DNA of 64,000 nucleotides from Peribacillus sp. FSL E2-0218 (lineage in GTDB: Bacteria; Bacillota; Bacilli; Bacillales; DSM-1321): positions 4,219,501-4,283,500 of the forward strand of contig NZ_CP150304.1 of NCBI RefSeq assembly GCF_037992945.1, given 5' to 3'. Both the position numbers and the translations under genes were made by a program. The notes beneath the pieces were generated by a model. That model saw only the letters and a program-made list of their open reading frames with translations. It did no database searches and had not been told where the DNA came from. Of the stretch, positions 15,949-24,660 are shown one piece after another. Position 1 is the first letter of the stretch. The number at the start of each line of letters is the position of its first letter.

Positions 15949-17307
15949 ATGCTTTCTAAACATGATTCTATTCAGCGAGATCAACTTGAAATGATTACTT
16001 TAGATCAACTGGTGCCACCGAACCATTTGGTTCGTAAAATGGAGGCTGCCATTGACTTCACTTTCATTTATGACTTGGTGAAAGATATGTACTCAGAGGT
16101 AGGACGCCCAAGTATTGATCCAGTTATTTTAGTTAAACTGACTCTCATTCAATATACCTTCGGTATTCGTTCCATGCGTAAAACGATTGAAGAAGTTGAA
16201 ACCAATATGGCTTATCGTTGGTTCTTAGGCTATGGTTTCCATGATAAAGTGCCTCATTTCTCTACGTTCGGAAAAAATTATGAGCGACGCTTTAAAGATA
16301 CAGACCTGTTTGAACAGATTTTCTGTCGCATTTTAATGACAGCTGCTAATAAAAAGGTAATAAGTGTAGAACACGTTTTCGTGGATTCCACACATGTGAA
16401 AGCCAGTGCGAATAAACGGAAATTTGAAAAGAAAATCGTTCGTAAAGAAACACGAGCGTATCAAGGACGTCTTCAAGAAGAAATCAATCAAGATCGTGAA
16501 AACCATGGAAAGAAGCCTTTTCCACCAGATAAATTTGATAAGGAAGAAACCAAAGCAATTAAAGAAAGTACTACGGATCCTGAGAGTGGCTACTATGTGA
16601 AAGATGAACGAACAAAACAGTTTGCCTATTCATTCCATGCGGCCGCAGACGGCAACGGTTTTGTATTGGGAACGATTGTAACACCTGGTAATACACATGA
16701 CAGTCATATTTTGGAGCCACTTGTTGAGCAAGTGATTGAGAAAGTTGGAAAACCAGAAGCAGTTGCCGCAGATGCAGCTTATAAAACACCAGCGATTACA
16801 AGCTACCTATTTAACAAAGAAATCACACCTGCTTTACCCTATACACGTCCTCGTACAAAAGAAGGATTCTTTCGCAAACATGACTATGTTTACGATGAAC
16901 ACTTTGATTGTTACCTTTGCCCTTCGGGAGAAACTTTAAAGTACTCAACAACAAATAAAGAGGGCTATCGCGAATACAAATCGCCCAAACAAATTTGTGC
17001 AACATGCTCATTTTTATCACGGTGTACGGAAAGCAAAGACCATCAAAAAGTAGTGACACGGCATATCTGGCAAGCATATGTGGAAGAAGCAGATCATCTG
17101 CGTCATCATCAAGAGGTAAAACCTATATATGCGAAACGCAAAGAAACGATTGAGCGTGTATTCGCAGATGCAAAAGAAAAGCATGGTATGCGTTGGACTA
17201 CTTTAAGGGGACTTAAAAAATTGTCGATGCAGGCGATGCTTACTTTCGCTGCCATGAATGTAAAGAAGATGGCCACTTGGACATGGCAAGGTCCTAAAAC
17301 GGCTTAA
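15949..17307 (+). CDS. IS1182-family DDE transposase
   Basis: 452 residues from the ATG at 15949 (TTGAGGTGATGAGG upstream; the GTG and ATG nine and six bases earlier lie inside the site). It has the DUF772 N-terminal domain (HLVRKMEAAIDF, IRSMRKTIEEVE) and DDE catalytic residues in VFVDSTHVKASANK, AVAADAAYKTP and ETIERVFADAKEKHGMRW. A cysteine cluster (CYLCPSGE, CATCSFLSRC) precedes the last catalytic block, as usual for the family. The frame is intact, so the element could be active. Confidence 0.96.
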   Translation: MLSKHDSIQRDQLEMITLDQLVPPNHLVRKMEAAIDFTFIYDLVKDMYSEVGRPSIDPVILVKLTLIQYTFGIRSMRKTIEEVETNMAYRWFLGYGFHDKVPHFSTFGKNYERRFKDTDLFEQIFCRILMTAANKKVISVEHVFVDSTHVKASANKRKFEKKIVRKETRAYQGRLQEEINQDRENHGKKPFPPDKFDKEETKAIKESTTDPESGYYVKDERTKQFAYSFHAAADGNGFVLGTIVTPGNTHDSHILEPLVEQVIEKVGKPEAVAADAAYKTPAITSYLFNKEITPALPYTRPRTKEGFFRKHDYVYDEHFDCYLCPSGETLKYSTTNKEGYREYKSPKQICATCSFLSRCTESKDHQKVVTRHIWQAYVEEADHLRHHQEVKPIYAKRKETIERVFADAKEKHGMRWTTLRGLKKLSMQAMLTFAAMNVKKMATWTWQGPKTA

Positions 17308-17366
17308 CATAGTGGCTCGAAGAGCCCAAATCTCGTAACCTTTGGTCAAAATTTCAAAGGAATTTC

Positions 17367-17404
17367 AAAAGGGGTTCGGAATTTTTTAATTCCGAACCCC
17401 TTTT
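17367..17404 (+). terminator. hairpin at IS1182 right end
   Basis: GGGGTTCGGAATT pairs with AATTCCGAACCCC, followed by TTTT. It ends transposase transcripts just inside the right terminal repeat. Confidence 0.85.
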
Positions 17405-17479
17405 GTCTACAAACTGAACCCTTTTATTTAAGGGCTTTTTATTTGTTCCAATAACCTAATTACGTATGATTTCTTATTA

Positions 17480-17560
17480 AAACTATCCTGCCCCTTTAGT
17501 TCATTAAGTAAAAAGGCCACCAAATGGCCGCCCCGGTTCTCAACTAACGCAGGTGATATT
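17480..17560 (+). repeat. IMR copy, C core
   Basis: Left arm, then AAAGGCCACCAAATGGCCGCC core, and a degenerate right arm (CAACTAACGCAGGT). Confidence 0.75.
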
Positions 17561-17581
17561 TCACAAGGTCTAAATAGTTTT

Positions 17582-17752
17582 TTATCCATTAATGGTTGAA
17601 ACAGCAACAATGAATGAAAATATTATTGCTAATATTGCATCTTGTCTTGTAGTTGTTCTTATCAGTGGCATCCAGCTAATCTTACCCATTAGGCTAACAA
17701 GTCTCGCAATAATAAAAAAGATAACAAAATAACTAAAAAACGTTCCAATCAT
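17582..17752 (-). CDS. small membrane protein, 56 aa
   Basis: Starts at the ATG at 17750-17752 after AAGGTGATA. Two hydrophobic segments (about residues 1-20 and 36-54) flank a short basic loop (IRTTTRQD). Family not recognised. Confidence 0.55.
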   Translation of the reverse strand: MIGTFFSYFVIFFIIARLVSLMGKISWMPLIRTTTRQDAILAIIFSFIVAVSTING

Positions 17753-17794
17753 ATTATCACCTTGCTTCATTTGTCTTTTATTGTAACATTCATC

Positions 17795-17875
17795 TTCAAC
17801 TAACCTGCCCCAATAAGTCGCATAAAAAAGCTGCCTGAAAGACAGCTCCGTTCTTCAGTTACCGCACCGGTTACA
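17795..17875 (+). repeat. IMR copy, S core
   Basis: Complete but diverged: left loop CTGCCCCAATAAG and right arm GTTACCGCACCGGTTAC. Confidence 0.85.
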
Positions 17876-17882
17876 GAAAAGT

Positions 17883-18059
17883 TTAATCTTTCTTATCCTT
17901 TTCAAGTAAATCAATTATTCTATCAAGCTTTTGTTCGATATTTTCTGACTTGTTTGGTTGTTTTGTAACTAAAGAACGAACAAGAAAAAACACACCAGAA
18001 AAAATTCCAAATATAAAAATAAGGAAAACTAGTTGATATAACATATCGCCAATATTCAT
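17883..18059 (-). CDS. DUF4083 small membrane protein
   Basis: 58 residues beginning MNIGDMLYQLVFLIFIFGIF. One N-terminal membrane segment is followed by a charged helical tail (SENIEQKLDRIIDLLEKDKK). This matches the DUF4083 family of Bacillus (N-terminal GDLIYQ-type motif, single TM, ENIEKKLD-RIIELLEKDK tail). GGCAGGAATTAA precedes the ATG. Function unknown. Confidence 0.75.
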   Translation of the reverse strand: MNIGDMLYQLVFLIFIFGIFSGVFFLVRSLVTKQPNKSENIEQKLDRIIDLLEKDKKD

Positions 18060-18157
18060 TTAATTCCTGCCTTTATAAGTATTGGTGTTAGTGTACCTTA
18101 TTTATAAGTGCACAATTCTATAACACTAGCCCCTTTAATTGAAGGCCTCATTCTTAC

Positions 18158-18625
18158 TTAGTTTTTCAAAAAAACGACACTGTCGCTTCTTTCCACTTGA
18201 AAATTTAAATCATCCTTACTATTAAGCATATAACCTGCATCTTTCACATTCTTAGATTCAAACGATATACCATATCCATTATTCTCAGGATACCCATATA
18301 AATAGCAGACCACTTTTCCATCGTTCAAAAATACTATCTGATTCATTCCTTCATTTACAGTTTCGCTAATGGTATCCCATTTATAACCTACCGTTTCATA
18401 TATATCATCTTTCGGGGTATATGGCCGAAAGGAATATACTACATCCCAGTCGAACGGTGTTACATCTAATAAATTTATTGTTTCAACGGAATTTCCAATT
18501 GATAACACTTCTTCTTTTAACAGCTCTTCGTTTACATCCCATAATTCCTTCTTTAATAGATTCATAACGATAGCTATACATATTATACCAAAAACAATGA
18601 TCACTACTGTTTTTTTAGATTTCAT
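18158..18625 (-). CDS. membrane-anchored hypothetical protein
   Basis: 155 residues from the ATG at 18623-18625 (AAGGTGG upstream). One N-terminal membrane anchor (about residues 5-23) is followed by an exposed domain with FDWDVVYSFRPYTPKDDIYE and GMNQIVFLNDGKVVCYLYGYP. Such single-anchor domains occur in several uncharacterised Bacillus families. A longer frame to 18778 exists, but its first 50 codons read through an IMR and lack a ribosome binding site. Confidence 0.65.
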   Translation of the reverse strand: MKSKKTVVIIVFGIICIAIVMNLLKKELWDVNEELLKEEVLSIGNSVETINLLDVTPFDWDVVYSFRPYTPKDDIYETVGYKWDTISETVNEGMNQIVFLNDGKVVCYLYGYPENNGYGISFESKNVKDAGYMLNSKDDLNFQVERSDSVVFLKN

Positions 18626-18710
18626 ATCTGTAACCACCTTGAACAGCAACTTTCCTAACGAAATTACCCACTTCATTATAACAATGTTTTCCAAAAATGT
18701 GAATTCTACA

Positions 18711-18745
18711 TGCACTAACCTGCCGCCTTTAGTTCCAAAAGCCAA
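18711..18745 (+). repeat. IMR left arm fused to tail module piece
   Basis: GCACTAACCTGCCGCCTTTAG, then AAAAGCCAATGAAAATG as at 12946. Confidence 0.65.
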
Positions 18746-18938
18746 TGAAAATGTACGTTTCTTCCCATTATCATACATTCAAATCTTCTTCCTTCCGTTC
18801 GTCTTCTTCTTGTTCACAAGCGTATAAGGGATGATGCTAGAAGTCAAAACAAGTAGGTGTGAAGTGATTAACACGCACTTTGCACGGTCCTTTTTTCTTT
18901 TGAAATAGTAAAAATCTGAATTCAAGGAAGACGTAACA

Positions 18939-19085
18939 ATGAGCAAAATAGTAATCCATGCAGAAAAACCGTCAACAGCAAAGGTTTATTCATGCCTTTA
19001 CAATTTTTCAAAAATTGTTGACTCCTTTTTGATTAACCTATATAATTCCCAATATAATTTAATACGCAAATTCACACTTTTGTGA
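18939..19085 (+). pseudogene. possible 5' fragment of a topoisomerase III gene
   Basis: A 48-codon frame preceded by AAGGAAGACGTAACA starts MSKIVIHAEKPSTAK, which resembles the invariant N-terminus of bacterial topoisomerase III (MSK-V-AEKPSV). After about 15 residues similarity ends and the frame runs through the promoter of the next gene. Best read as a truncated remnant; chance resemblance is possible. Confidence 0.35.
19018..19046 (+). promoter_or_regulatory. sigma-A promoter of the DMT exporter gene
   Basis: TTGACT, a 17-base spacer, then TATAAT: a near-consensus vegetative promoter. Transcription would begin near 19053, giving a leader of about 120 bases. Confidence 0.85.
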
Positions 19086-19177
19086 GAGGCGGAATTTTGT
19101 AGAGTTTTTGGCTCTGTTTCATTCGCTCGTTGTCTATGTATAGACAGCGAGCGTTTTTATTTTTTGGGAGGGGTTTT
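19053..19177 (+). promoter_or_regulatory. leader with terminator hairpin (candidate attenuator)
   Basis: Between the promoter and the TTG start the leader has CAC/GTG and AGAG/CTCT stems, then the strong hairpin CGCTCGTTGTCTA / TAGACAGCGAGCG followed by TTTTTATTTTTT (19124-19163). A complete terminator between a strong promoter and the ribosome binding site suggests transcription attenuation or a riboswitch. I do not recognise a known aptamer. Confidence 0.55.
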
Positions 19178-20080
19178 TTGAACAAATCAAAATTTTCTTT
19201 ATTAGTATTATTGGGTGCCTGTAGCTACGGTGCACTTTCTTCCATTATTAAAATTGGCTTTTTAAATGGATTTTCTTTCTCTGAACTTTTAGGGGGACAA
19301 TATGTATTTGGTTGGATTGGACTATTATTACTCGTTCTTTTATTCTCTCGTAATAAAGTATCCAAAAGTAATATATTCGCGTTGTTAGCTGTCGGGACAT
19401 CAATGAGTTTAACGAGTATTTTTTATGGTCTTTCTGTGAAGGAATTACCTGCATCTATTGCTGTTGTTCTATTATTTCAATTCACATGGATTGGTGTGCT
19501 AATTGAAGCAGTTGCTAACAAAACTTTCCCAAATAGGGGAAAGATATTATCCATCCTGATCTTATTTGTAGGAACTTTGCTTGCTGGGGGTATTTTTGAA
19601 GGCATAGGAGAACAATTATCTACAAAAGGTATTATCTTTGGGTTGCTAGCAGCAATAGCTTTTTCCATATATATATTTACAAGTGGAAGGGTAGCTACAA
19701 CTGTACCAACCTATTCAAAAAGCTTTCTCATGACAACGAGTGCTACACTCTTCGTTTGCTTAATATTTCCACCCACTTTCTTGACCGATGGTACATTGCA
19801 GGCTGGTTTATGGAAATATGCTTTCTTACTTGGGCTCTTCGGTGTAGTTATACCCGTTATTTGTTTCTCTATTGGGGTACCAAAGGTAGGCATAGGACTT
19901 GGAACAATTTTAGGAGCCGCTGAACTGCCTACAGCAATCATCGCTTCTGTTACACTTGTGCATGAAATCGTATCACCTCTGCAATGGCTTGGAATTGTTT
20001 GTATTTTAATTGGGATTTTCATACCACAAATTCTGATTGTAGGAAAAGAAAAGAAACGAACCATAAAACCAAGCACATAA
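19178..20080 (+). CDS. EamA/DMT family transporter
   Basis: 300 residues from a TTG preceded by GGGAGGGG. Ten hydrophobic segments form two EamA repeats (first about residues 5-130, second about 145-285). Small DMT carriers of this kind usually export metabolites or amino acids. It sits behind a leader that looks regulated, and a broken TetR-like gene follows with its start overlapping the carrier's end. Specificity cannot be inferred. Confidence 0.82.
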   Translation: MNKSKFSLLVLLGACSYGALSSIIKIGFLNGFSFSELLGGQYVFGWIGLLLLVLLFSRNKVSKSNIFALLAVGTSMSLTSIFYGLSVKELPASIAVVLLFQFTWIGVLIEAVANKTFPNRGKILSILILFVGTLLAGGIFEGIGEQLSTKGIIFGLLAAIAFSIYIFTSGRVATTVPTYSKSFLMTTSATLFVCLIFPPTFLTDGTLQAGLWKYAFLLGLFGVVIPVICFSIGVPKVGIGLGTILGAAELPTAIIASVTLVHEIVSPLQWLGIVCILIGIFIPQILIVGKEKKRTIKPST

Positions 20081-20605
20081 AAAAACTTATTGTTTTAGCT
20101 ATCCTTTATTTTGTTTATGATGCAAAACCATATAAAAATAAAACATTTAGTACAATTGTCAGATACAAATATCGCGCTTATAAATTATCATTTTGGCTCA
20201 AAAGAAAAGTTGATTAGTGAGACGGTTAAAGTCTTATTAATTAGCTTTCAAGGTACTTTTTCTATTTTAGATGATATTAAAGTGCCAGCGAAAGAAAGAT
20301 TAAAAATATTTTTACTTAATTATGTACTAGTAATTCAGCAATACCCTGAGTTAGTTAGGAAAATTATTGCAATGGGAACTACGGTATTTACATCTCAATA
20401 CGAATATGGAGATTTTTTGAAGAAGCTAGGTTTTAGTAAAGTGAAGAATATTCTGATCGAAATAACAAACGAAACGGATCAGGAAATTTTAATGATGATG
20501 ACAGTTTAAATTTTTATAATTCTTGAATCAGGGGCAGATATAAGAGTACTGCCTGTAGAAAAACAGATTGATTTCTTATTTGAACGCTATTTCTATAAAA
20601 ATTGA
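20062..20605 (+). pseudogene. TetR-family regulator, frameshifted and with in-frame stop
   Basis: The helix-turn-helix is split over two frames: KPYKNKTFSTIV in one, then NIALINYHFGSKEKLISE in the next, shifting near 20155-20170. The ligand-binding part runs to MMMTV and a TAA at about 20507-20509, after which the same frame continues IFIILESG...IDFLFERYFYKN to a TGA at 20603-20605. At least two lesions, so it is non-functional. It probably once regulated the adjacent exporter. Confidence 0.8.
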
Positions 20606-20622
20606 GACAGTGGGTGATAGAG

Positions 20623-20946
20623 ATGGTTAGTTTCTTTAGAAAGCATTGGTGTGATATAGGGTTAGTTGCGGCTATTGTTGTCGCTGTTTGTTTAGTCGCG
20701 AATTGGGGAGAAATGAGTGAAATAAAAGTACTGTTAGCGTTAAGTTTTGTGGCCATTTTAGTGCATCAATTTGAAGAGTATCGTTGGCCAGGTTATTTTG
20801 CCGGTTTGTTTAATGTAGTTATATTTAATAGTGATATACCAGATCGCTATCCATTAAATACGCAATCCGCTATGGTAATCAATATTTTAATTGCGTATGT
20901 TTTTTATTTACTTCCGGTTTTCTTTCAAAATATAAGGTGCGTAGGC
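20623..20946 (+). pseudogene. HXXEE-domain membrane protein, 3'-truncated
   Basis: From the ATG at 20623 (GGGTGATAG upstream) the protein shows two N-terminal membrane segments, the HQFEE motif with EYRWPGYFAGLFN, and a further membrane segment ending VFFQNI. The sequence then joins unrelated DNA leading into a terminator, so the last part of the roughly 150-residue domain is missing. The nominal frame continues antisense to the next gene to 21123. Confidence 0.65.
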
Positions 20947-20958
20947 TCCATAAAAAAT

Positions 20959-21004
20959 AAAGGGCGATACATATTAGACATGATTAATATGTATCGCCCT
21001 TTTA
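20959..21004. terminator. bidirectional terminator
   Basis: AAAGGGCGATACATATTA pairs with TAATATGTATCGCCCTTTT. A T-run follows on both strands, so it can serve the genes on either side. Confidence 0.85.
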
Positions 21005-21043
21005 CTTCATGTTTTACAATCGCGCCCCGATTGCCGAATAAAA

Positions 21044-21598
21044 CTAAACTTGATATTTCTGAATCAAACCTACAAACGTATCGACAAATGATTGTAAGAA
21101 TTGAACAGTTCCTTCATTCTTAACTTTGCCGTTTTCATCCAATAAAGCTGCCGCGTTACTTAAATAAGCTTCCGGTTGTTGAACCACTGGCATATTTAAG
21201 CATACAAGTGATTGACGTAAATGGTGGTTTGCACCAAAACCGCCTAAATTACCAGGTGATTGACTAATAATGGCTGCTGGTATACCATTCCAAACACTCG
21301 CTCCATAAGGACGTGAACCTATATCCAGTGCATTACTTAATACAGCTGGCACAGAACGGTTATATTCAGGTGTTACAAATAAAAAAGCATCAAATTGCTT
21401 TGTTTTGTTACGAAATGCCGTATATTCTGGTAGGACATTATTTTCACTATCATCATCCTGATTATAGAATGGGAGATTTCCGATTTCGATACATTCTGTT
21501 TCATATCCTTCGGGAAACAAAGCTGCAACATTCGATGCGATTTTTTTAGAAAAAGATTCTTTTCGTAAGCTACCAACTAAAATACCGATTTTTGTCAT
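21044..21598 (-). CDS. NADPH-dependent FMN reductase (azoreductase-like)
   Basis: 184 residues with a flavodoxin-like fold: the phosphate loop GSLRKESFSKK near the N-terminus, the flavin-binding TPEYNRSVPAVLSNALD and the GGFGANHHLRQ segment are all typical of the NADPH-dependent FMN reductase family. It reduces quinones, azo dyes or chromate using FMN. GAAAGGATGATATTAA precedes the ATG. It is divergent from a broken HxlR regulator, the usual genetic partner for such reductases. Confidence 0.9.
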   Translation of the reverse strand: MTKIGILVGSLRKESFSKKIASNVAALFPEGYETECIEIGNLPFYNQDDDSENNVLPEYTAFRNKTKQFDAFLFVTPEYNRSVPAVLSNALDIGSRPYGASVWNGIPAAIISQSPGNLGGFGANHHLRQSLVCLNMPVVQQPEAYLSNAAALLDENGKVKNEGTVQFLQSFVDTFVGLIQKYQV

Positions 21599-21707
21599 TT
21601 AATATCATCCTTTCTCTCAATGTTATTATTACGCATAATGGTCATATTAAAAAGTACGCACTTAAAAGTGGTATAGTATAGAAAAAGATACTTAAGGAGC
21701 TATTAGG

Positions 21708-22058
21708 CTGAATATAGAACCAGAATCATGCCGTGTAGAAGATGCTTTAAGTATATTAGTCGGGAAATGGGAACCAATTATCTTATTGCATTTATTTACG
21801 AACGGTACTCAAAAATTCAGTGAGTTAAAACGAAGAATGCCTGGAATCACGCAAAAAATGTTAACCAATCAATGACGTGAGTTAGAAAACGAGGATACTA
21901 TTCAGCGCGTTGTCTTTCCACAGGTTCCTCCTAAAGTGGAATATTCGATTACTGAATACAGCAGGAGCTTGGAACACATCTTACACGCAATGGATGAATG
22001 GGGAACAAAGCATACATTGCATAAAAGACAAAAATCGAACGAAAGAGCGAGTAAATAA
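21708..22058 (+). pseudogene. HxlR-family regulator with in-frame TGA
   Basis: From a CTG at 21708 (AAGGAG eight bases upstream) the frame gives ESCRVEDALSILVGKWEPII, then KFSELKRRMPGITQKMLTNQ, a TGA at 21873-21875 (codon 56), and continues RELENEDTIQRVVF...PPKVEYSIT to a TAA at 22056-22058, 116 codons. These are all landmarks of the winged-helix HxlR family. A single base substitution breaks it. Intact homologues typically respond to quinones or aldehydes and control a divergent reductase, here at 21044-21598. Confidence 0.88.
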
Positions 22059-22103
22059 AATACGGCCTTTATTGGGTGCCTTTACATTTTTAATATCTTT
22101 GCT

Positions 22104-22193
22104 AAACTAACCTGCCCCGTTAGTTCCATAAGAAAAGAGCTGCCTTTAAAACAGCTCCGATCTTCGGCAAACGCACCCGTTAGTTCATTAAGG
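22104..22193 (+). repeat. IMR copy, S core
   Basis: Complete; core CTGCC TTTAAAACAGCTC. Confidence 0.9.
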
Positions 22194-22198
22194 ATATT

Positions 22199-22465
22199 TT
22201 ATTTTTTTAACTGCTTATTTAAAAATACAAGAAATACTCTTTGAGATTTTTCCCTTTTTATAATTCTTTTTACACGCATTGTACATTGTAAATACTGCCT
22301 AACATTTCTATCTACAAAAAACAATCGATGATATTTTTCATCTTCGTATATTTCTTTAAACCAAGTATGATTCTTCAGCATTTCTATATTTCGATCAATT
22401 TTTCGAGTATCCAAAGAATTATCACCGAATCCTGCTGATAGAATGCCTAAAAGAAAATCTAACAT
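22199..22465 (-). CDS. hypothetical protein, 88 aa
   Basis: AGGGGGATAATTAAGCT precedes the ATG. The protein is basic with KKI-type helices and no membrane segment beyond a short hydrophobic N-terminus (MLDFLLGILSAGFG). Not recognised. Confidence 0.5.
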   Translation of the reverse strand: MLDFLLGILSAGFGDNSLDTRKIDRNIEMLKNHTWFKEIYEDEKYHRLFFVDRNVRQYLQCTMRVKRIIKREKSQRVFLVFLNKQLKK

Positions 22466-22495
22466 AGCTTAATTATCCCCCTGTTATTGGAGTAA

Positions 22496-22514
22496 AGCAC
22501 CCGTTAGCGTAAGA
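22496..22514 (+). repeat. IMR right arm only
   Basis: AAGCACCCGTTAGCGTAAGAAG, just past the stop codon of the next minus-strand gene. Confidence 0.6.
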
Positions 22515-22821
22515 AGAAAAATTGGTCAATAGCTATTCCAAAAAATATTAAGGCAGCGACAAACCAAATTATATATTCTTTTTTATTTCTTTTGTTAACT
22601 ATATAATTTTCAATCCCTATTAAAAGCATCACAAAACCTACTGTAATTTTTATAATCGTGGAATATGTGTAATAAACTGTGGTATCAATTTCATTCAATG
22701 CTTGCAACGAAACAAATATTGCAATGATTGATAATAATATCTGTACAAACATCAGAGGTTTAATTCTGCGTGACAACTTCTCAAAAAAAGTATTCTTAAT
22801 TTTATCTAGGAAAGAACGCAT
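22504..22821 (-). CDS. small membrane protein, 105 aa
   Basis: Starts at the ATG at 22819-22821 with GGAGGA ten bases upstream. Three hydrophobic segments (about residues 24-45, 55-74 and 83-102). Family not recognised. The stop codon overlaps an IMR right arm. Confidence 0.6.
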   Translation of the reverse strand: MRSFLDKIKNTFFEKLSRRIKPLMFVQILLSIIAIFVSLQALNEIDTTVYYTYSTIIKITVGFVMLLIGIENYIVNKRNKKEYIIWFVAALIFFGIAIDQFFFLR

Positions 22822-22912
22822 TTTGCCTATATCCTCCAAGTTACTTTGTAGTTACTTCTTCAATCTTAACAAAACACCTTTCTTATTTATCTAGAAAGAT
22901 GTTCCAACCTTA

Positions 22913-23002
22913 ATGAACTAACCTACCCCTTTAGTTCCATAAGAACAGAGCAACCTTAAAGACAGCTCCGATCTGCAGATAACGCGCCCGTTAGTTCTAT
23001 AA
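22913..23002 (+). repeat. IMR copy, S core, diverged
   Basis: Core stem is damaged (GAGCAACC against GACAGCTC). Confidence 0.82.
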
Positions 23003-23016
23003 AATAATGTAATTAA

Positions 23017-23580
23017 TTAGATTTTTATTATTTTATCTTCATCCCATATACGTCCCAAGGTCACTTCATTATTAATAAAGTTTATTTGAAAAATGTCAGG
23101 ATTAATAAGATTTTTCCAACACTCGAAATCAAAGTCACTATGATAATTCTTTAAAAGTAAGGATATTATATTTCCGTGACTGACGATTACTGTGTTTTCG
23201 GTCCCTCTTTTAAAGACTTCTTCTGCAACATTTACAATTCGATTCATTGCTTCTTGACTTGACTCTCCTCCTTCAAATTTTAATTCCATATCATTAAATG
23301 TTGCTTTTAGTTTTTCATACCAATCAGGTAAGTCCATTGTACTTAGTATTCGTTCTGAGAGGCGTTCATCAATCTCTATTTTAATATTTGTTTTCTCACT
23401 TAATGGTTCTACCGATTGAATAGCCCGCAAAAAAGGACTTGAAATTATTCGGTCAATTTTTTCATTACTGAAGAAATCAACTAAATATTCCGCTTGTTTT
23501 AAACCTTTTTCTGTTAATGGAGATTCCGCAGGTTGCCCCTGTGCTTCACAATGTCTGACAATGAAAATCTTCTTTAACAT
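23017..23580 (-). CDS. histidine phosphatase superfamily protein
   Basis: 187 residues. The catalytic motif reads IVRHCEAQGQ rather than RHG, a known variant in this branch. The second arginine is in IISSPFLRAIQS, the acid in ERILSTMDLPDW, and the second histidine in VIVSHGNIISLLL. It removes phosphate from small molecules or proteins through a phosphohistidine intermediate; substrate unknown. GGAGGGGCTT precedes the ATG. The neighbouring broken PP2C gene lies 15 bases upstream on the same strand, so the two may have been co-transcribed. Confidence 0.85.
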   Translation of the reverse strand: MLKKIFIVRHCEAQGQPAESPLTEKGLKQAEYLVDFFSNEKIDRIISSPFLRAIQSVEPLSEKTNIKIEIDERLSERILSTMDLPDWYEKLKATFNDMELKFEGGESSQEAMNRIVNVAEEVFKRGTENTVIVSHGNIISLLLKNYHSDFDFECWKNLINPDIFQINFINNEVTLGRIWDEDKIIKI

Positions 23581-23595
23581 AAGCCCCTCCCACCT

Positions 23596-24459
23596 CTATT
23601 GGTCGCTTGGTTTACTTGCTTCTTCTGATATATAAACTTCCCAGGAAACTATGGTAGTGCTATCCCTAACATTGTTTTCTTGAATTTCTTGCAGCAATAA
23701 TTCAATACCATCGTCGGTTTGACAATTAGCAAACACTTTAAATATTTCACTTGGATTAATAAAAGGGGCATTTGAACATTCTATTAAACCATCAGTAGTC
23801 AAAAAAATATGATTTAACCCTTTTCTTAGCTCTCTTGTCCCACTGGTATAACAAGGCACTTTGTTATCAAATGTGTTGACCTTTCCTACCCATTCATAGA
23901 ATTGCCTTTGATTAAGTTGATATTATCCAAGTACAACTAAATCTTGATGAAACAAATAAAGAATACAGTCTCCTACCGAAAACCACCAAAGATACTTATG
24001 TTTTCGTACAACGATTAAACAGGAGGTTTCACCTTTTACTTTACGACAAATAGAAAGAAATTCATCACTTTGAAAAAGGTTTAATATCTTCTCTTCAAGG
24101 TTTTTAAACATATAATGATTTGTAGTAGGAAAGGATAATAGGTTTTCCATATCCGTTTTATTCTGTTTAAAAAGATCAATCACTATCTCAGCACTGTCGG
24201 CAGTATAGTGTGCATCTAATATAATTACGAATTCCCAATCCTCATTTTTATTTGACCACACTAAGCAACCATCTTCGTTCTTATTTTGACCTGCTTCTGA
24301 GTACCCTCCATAACGTCCAACAATAATTTGGTTAAGCTTTTGAATATCTGGATTATCAATAAAAGCTTCCTGACTTCCAACCCAACTAAATTCTTCACCC
24401 TTATAAGTCCCTGAAGTTTGTGTATCTTCAGTGTGGTTATTACAATAACAACCTTCCAC
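23596..24459 (-). pseudogene. PP2C-type protein phosphatase with in-frame TAA
   Basis: The frame opens at a GTG (24457-24459) with GRYGGYSEAGQNKNEDGCLVW and VIILDAH, the two metal-binding aspartate blocks of PP2C-like proteins. After SVGDCILYLFHQDLVVLG comes a TAA at about 23920-23922, then the same frame resumes YQLNQRQFYEWVGKVNTF, FLTTDGLIE and DDGIELLL to the end. In relatives I recall, a glutamine precedes YQLNQRQFYEW, so a CAA to TAA change explains the break. 287 codons overall. Confidence 0.85.
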
Positions 24460-24586
24460 AATAACTATCCCCTTTTCCGATATAGATAAAATTATAAAAC
24501 AAATATAACCAAATTTGTTATTTATCTAACTATTGCTAATGAAATATCCCAAATGATTATATTTGATCAGATAATTACTCTCTTAA

Positions 24587-24660
24587 TGAACTAACCTGCC
24601 CCTTTAGCTCTATAAGAAAAAAACGACACTTCGTTATTGAAGTATCGCACCTAAAGTTCA
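24587..24660 (+). repeat. IMR copy, D core
   Basis: Left arm, then AAACGACACTTCGTTATTGAAG and TATCGCACCTAAAGTTC in place of the right arm. Confidence 0.75.

Larger units (their letters stand above)
15678..17416 (+). mobile_element. IS1182-family insertion sequence
   Basis: The ends are CAGACTGTAGACAAACTCG on the left and, read inward from the right, CAGTTTGTAGACAAAAGGG. One transposase gene lies between. The left end itself forms a hairpin (CAAACTCGAT GAAA ATCGAGTTTG). No target duplication is obvious. A 46-bp palindrome made of the left-end sequence occurs at 63496-63541. Confidence 0.85.

Noticed and set aside
16406..17077. Several short frames on both strands inside the IS1182 transposase
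   Set aside because: They lie wholly within the intact transposase frame and show no independent signals.
20947..21123. C-terminal part of the HXXEE protein frame
   Set aside because: This part reads through a terminator and antisense to the FMN reductase gene; it is not protein-like, so the gene is considered truncated at about 20946.
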